A DNA stretch of 6,461 nucleotides, from assembly GCA_033856535.1 (NCBI GenBank), contig JAWVEV010000160.1:1-6461 (forward strand). Direction: 5' to 3'. The stretch comes from JAWVEV01 sp033856535. Its GTDB lineage: Bacteria > Actinomycetota > Thermoleophilia > Miltoncostaeales > Miltoncostaeaceae. Below, piece after piece: positions 4,437 through 6,461 of the stretch; within the stretch, counting starts at the first letter, position 1, and every line of letters starts with the position of its first letter. The position numbers were made by a program, and so were the translations under genes. The notes beneath the pieces were generated by a model. That model did no database searches and was not told the DNA's origin. It saw nothing but the letters and a program-made list of their open reading frames with translations.

Positions 4437-5382
4437 CCCGGTGAACGGGCACGAGCCCGTCCTGGCCGACGAGGTCGTCGGCCTCCTGGGCCCCCGCCTG
4501 GGCGAGACCGTGGTGGACTGCACCTTCGGCGCCGGCGGCCACGCCCGCCGCCTGGCCCCCGCCCTCGGCGAGGACGGCCGCTACGTCGCGATCGACCAGG
4601 ACCCCGAGGCGTCGGGCTGGTTCGCCTCGCTGGCGGAGGACGTCGTCTGCGAGACCCGCTTCATCCGCGCCGACTTCGCCGACGCGCTGCCGCGGCTGGC
4701 GGCGCAGGGCCTGCGCGCCGACGCGATCCTGATGGACCTCGGCATCTCCTCGATGCAGGTCGACCGGCCCGAGCGCGGCTTCTCGTACGCGCGCCAGGCG
4801 CCGCTGGACATGCGCATGGACCCGGACCGGCCCGGCTCCGCCGCCGACCTGATCGCCACCGCGAGCGAGCGCGAGCTGGCCGACATCATGCGGACCTACG
4901 GCGAGGAGCGGTACGCCCGGCCGATCGCGCGCGCGATCGTGCGCCGCCGCGCCGAGGCGCCCATCGACACCACCGGGGACCTGGTCGAGATCGTCCGCTC
5001 GGCCGTCCCGACCCCGGCCCAGTTCGCCGCCGGCCACCCGGCCAAGCGGGTCTTCCAGGCGCTGCGGATCGCGGTCAACGACGAGCTCGACAGCCTCCAG
5101 GCCGGACTCGCGGCGGCCTTCGAGATCCTCAACCCGGGCGGGCGGCTGGCCGTGATCGCCTTCCACTCGCTCGAGGACCGGATGGTCAAGCGCTTCATGG
5201 TCGAGCGCCAGGCCGGCTGCATCTGCCCGCCGGACATGCCGGTCTGCGGCTGCGGGCGCACGCCCGAGGCGACGACGCTCACTCCCAAGGTGATCCGGCC
5301 GCGCCAGGCCGAGCTCGACCGCAACCCGCGCGCCCGCCCCGCCCGCCTGCGCGGCCTCGTCCGCGTGGGAGTGGAGGCATGA
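4405..5382 (+). CDS. rsmH: 16S rRNA (cytosine(1402)-N(4))-methyltransferase RsmH
   Basis: Cytoplasmic SAM-dependent enzyme that methylates N4 of C1402 in the ribosomal P site (also called MraW). The 325 residues contain the SAM-binding loop VVDCTFGAGGHA (36-47), AIDQDPEA (62-69), ILMDLGISSMQVD (108-120), LDMRMDP (134-140), HPAKRVFQALRIAVNDEL (211-228) and AFHSLEDRMVKRF (252-264). A four-cysteine patch follows (Cys272, 274, 281, 283) and then the typical C-terminal LTPKVIRP (292-299). The length is normal. The GTG at 4405 was chosen because GAGAGGGGG lies about 9 bases ahead; it overlaps mraZ by 32 bases. GTG 4441 would give the shorter family-like N-terminus MNGHEPVL but has no ribosome site. 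The gene sits second in the dcw operon, its usual place. Confidence 0.97.
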   Translation: MPSALPTESRSPVNGHEPVLADEVVGLLGPRLGETVVDCTFGAGGHARRLAPALGEDGRYVAIDQDPEASGWFASLAEDVVCETRFIRADFADALPRLAAQGLRADAILMDLGISSMQVDRPERGFSYARQAPLDMRMDPDRPGSAADLIATASERELADIMRTYGEERYARPIARAIVRRRAEAPIDTTGDLVEIVRSAVPTPAQFAAGHPAKRVFQALRIAVNDELDSLQAGLAAAFEILNPGGRLAVIAFHSLEDRMVKRFMVERQAGCICPPDMPVCGCGRTPEATTLTPKVIRPRQAELDRNPRARPARLRGLVRVGVEA

Positions 5383-5419
5383 GGCGCCCCCGGCGACTCA
5401 TGCCGGTGGGAGGGGGCCG

Positions 5420-5878
5420 GTGTCAGCCGGCCCGCGAGCCTTGAGCCCGGCTCGCGCCGCCGCCGCCGCCGCGTCCCGCTCCCGCGCGACGCGGGCCACC
5501 GCGGTCCCGCGCTCCCGCGCCGCCGCCCCCGCCGAGGCCCCGCGCCCGCGTCGCGCCCCGTCGCACCGCCCGGCGCCGCGCACCGGGACCGCCCACGCGC
5601 CGCGCGCGCGCATCAAGCTCGGCTTCCTGCTCGTCCCGCTGATCGCGCTGCTGCTGGCCGGCGTGGTCTGGATGAACGTGGCCAAGCTGGCCCTCACCAC
5701 CGAGACCGGCCGCGTCGTCGACCGGGCCCGCAGCGTGGAGGCCGAGACCGTCCGCCTGAAGGGCCGGCTGGAGCAGCAGGACGGCGCGGTCAACGCGCGC
5801 GCCCGCGACCAGCTCGGCATGGTCGACCCTCCGAGCCAGTCCCTCGTGATCCTCGACGTCCCCACGCAGGGCCGCTAG
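5420..5878 (+). CDS. ftsL: FtsL-like septum protein (bitopic, coiled coil)
   Basis: Divisome component that in characterised bacteria joins FtsB/DivIC and FtsQ and helps activate FtsW-FtsI. The 152 residues show a 65-residue cytoplasmic tail made almost wholly of Ala, Arg and Pro, one membrane helix (about 66-88), a short coiled coil (about 92-130), and the family ending ARDQLGMVDPPSQ...VILDVP (128-148). Sequence identity among FtsL proteins is low, so position between rsmH and ftsI carries much of the assignment. The GTG at 5420 has GGGAGGGGG just upstream, 37 bases after the rsmH stop. The tail is longer than in enterobacterial FtsL. The TAG stop is in the same frame as the next gene. Confidence 0.86.
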   Translation: MSAGPRALSPARAAAAAASRSRATRATAVPRSRAAAPAEAPRPRRAPSHRPAPRTGTAHAPRARIKLGFLLVPLIALLLAGVVWMNVAKLALTTETGRVVDRARSVEAETVRLKGRLEQQDGAVNARARDQLGMVDPPSQSLVILDVPTQGR

Positions 5879-5887
5879 CGGCGACGG

Positions 5888-6461
5888 GTGCCGCCGAGGG
5901 GAGCCCAGGGAGGGGGGACGGGCCGGCCGGGACGCCGCCGCCGCGGCTCCCCGACCCGCCGGCCGGGCACGGTGGCGCGCGCCAAGCCGGCCCGCGTCCG
6001 CCTGCTGATCGTCGGAGCGGTCGCCATCCTGGCGGTCCTCGCCATGCGCGCGACCTTCCTCGGGGTGGTCAAGGCCGGCTCGCTGTCGGCCTTCGCCGCG
6101 GGCCAGCACGAGATCGGCTTCTCCACCCCGGCGCCGCGCGGGGCGATCATCTCGTCCGACGGCCGCGAGCTCGCCGCCGACCGCCCGACCGTGATGGTCT
6201 CGGCGACCCCGTTCCTGATCACGGACCCCGTCGACGCGGCCCGCCGGCTGGCGCCGATCATCCACCGCGACCCGAACGAGCTCGAGGCGCAGCTCGACTC
6301 GGATGACGGCTACGCGATGCTGGCCCGCAGCGTCACGCCGAGCGAGGCGAAGCGCGCCAAGGCGCTGGAGATCGCCGGCGTCGACTTCACCGACACCTAC
6401 GAGCGCTACCTGCCGCGCGGCCCGATGGCCTCGCAGGTGGTGGGGCTGACCAACTCCGACC
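5888..6461 (+). CDS. ftsI: Peptidoglycan transpeptidase FtsI/PBP2, N-terminal part (3' end outside window)
   Basis: Class B penicillin-binding protein that crosslinks septal peptidoglycan with FtsW. About 191 residues are visible: a basic cytoplasmic tail, one membrane helix (about 38-58), then the PBP dimerisation region with PRGAIISSDGRELAADRPT (83-101) and TYERYLPRGPMASQVVG (170-186). The catalytic SxxK, SxN and KTG motifs lie beyond the right edge. The start is uncertain. GTG 5888 leaves 9 bases after the ftsL stop and adds a 28-residue Arg/Gly/Pro tail. GTG 5972 would leave a 93-base gap that does not suit this tight operon, though it gives a cleaner MARAKPARVR N-terminus. Neither has a good ribosome site; a strong GGGAGGGGGG at about 5908-5917 has no start codon after it. 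Identity is sure, the start about 60:40 for 5888. Confidence 0.9.
   Translation, partial: MPPRGAQGGGTGRPGRRRRGSPTRRPGTVARAKPARVRLLIVGAVAILAVLAMRATFLGVVKAGSLSAFAAGQHEIGFSTPAPRGAIISSDGRELAADRPTVMVSATPFLITDPVDAARRLAPIIHRDPNELEAQLDSDDGYAMLARSVTPSEAKRAKALEIAGVDFTDTYERYLPRGPMASQVVGLTNSD

Noticed and set aside
3603..5166. Minus-strand frames 3603-4523 and 4429-5166
   Set aside because: Antisense to mraZ and rsmH, both unambiguous from their motifs.
5379..5444. 21-codon frame starting with an ATGA overlap at the rsmH stop
   Set aside because: The overlap looks attractive, but the peptide is very short and Arg/Pro/Gly-rich and overlaps the ftsL start, which has its own strong ribosome site.
5423..6265. 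Minus-strand frame of 280 residues opposite ftsL and ftsI
   Set aside because: Low-complexity Arg/Gly/Ala translation with no motif; the plus strand carries FtsL- and FtsI-type sequence.

Overview
This is a very GC-rich bacterial chromosome segment. Almost every third codon position is G or C, GTG and TTG starts are common, genes overlap by 1-4 bases, and two promoters look leaderless (a TANNNT -10 element exactly 7 bases before the start codon). The right end is the start of the division and cell wall (dcw) cluster in the order mraZ-rsmH-ftsL-ftsI. Together with the overall style this suggests an actinobacterium. Thermoleophilia (Solirubrobacter-like) is my best guess, but that is inference and the sequence cannot prove it.

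Left block, minus strand, 2980 down to 1. Five genes overlap or abut and look like one translationally coupled operon. In transcription order they are: an ExeA/GspA-type AAA+ ATPase, a 113-residue protein with a possible ribbon-helix-helix segment, two consecutive half-size CHAD proteins, and a calcineurin-like (YfcE-type) metallophosphoesterase that runs off the left edge. The two CHAD proteins look like the N and C halves of one ordinary CHAD domain, and they align to each other from residue 1. CHAD domains bind polyphosphate, so a polyphosphate-related role is plausible but unproven.

Middle block, minus strand, 3804 down to about 3138. Two overlapping genes encode small membrane proteins (105 and 76 residues) that I do not recognise. 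Their promoter carries two GAAC-N4-GTTC palindromes, the actinobacterial LexA (SOS) operator pattern. One lies on the -35 and one on the -10. A hairpin followed by six T residues ends the unit. It sits head-to-head with the division cluster, so a DNA-damage-induced division brake is an attractive hypothesis.

Right block, plus strand, 3987 to the right edge. mraZ has its own promoter overlaid by three GTGGG repeats at exact 10-base spacing, the known form of the MraZ operator, so it is probably autoregulated. rsmH (16S rRNA m4C1402 methyltransferase), an FtsL-like bitopic protein and the N-terminal part of FtsI/PBP2 follow in tight succession. The 182-base divergent region between the two promoters also holds a cluster of GCAAC/GTTGC motifs and an 11-base inverted repeat that I cannot assign.

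No tRNA, rRNA, CRISPR array, insertion sequence or phage gene was seen.
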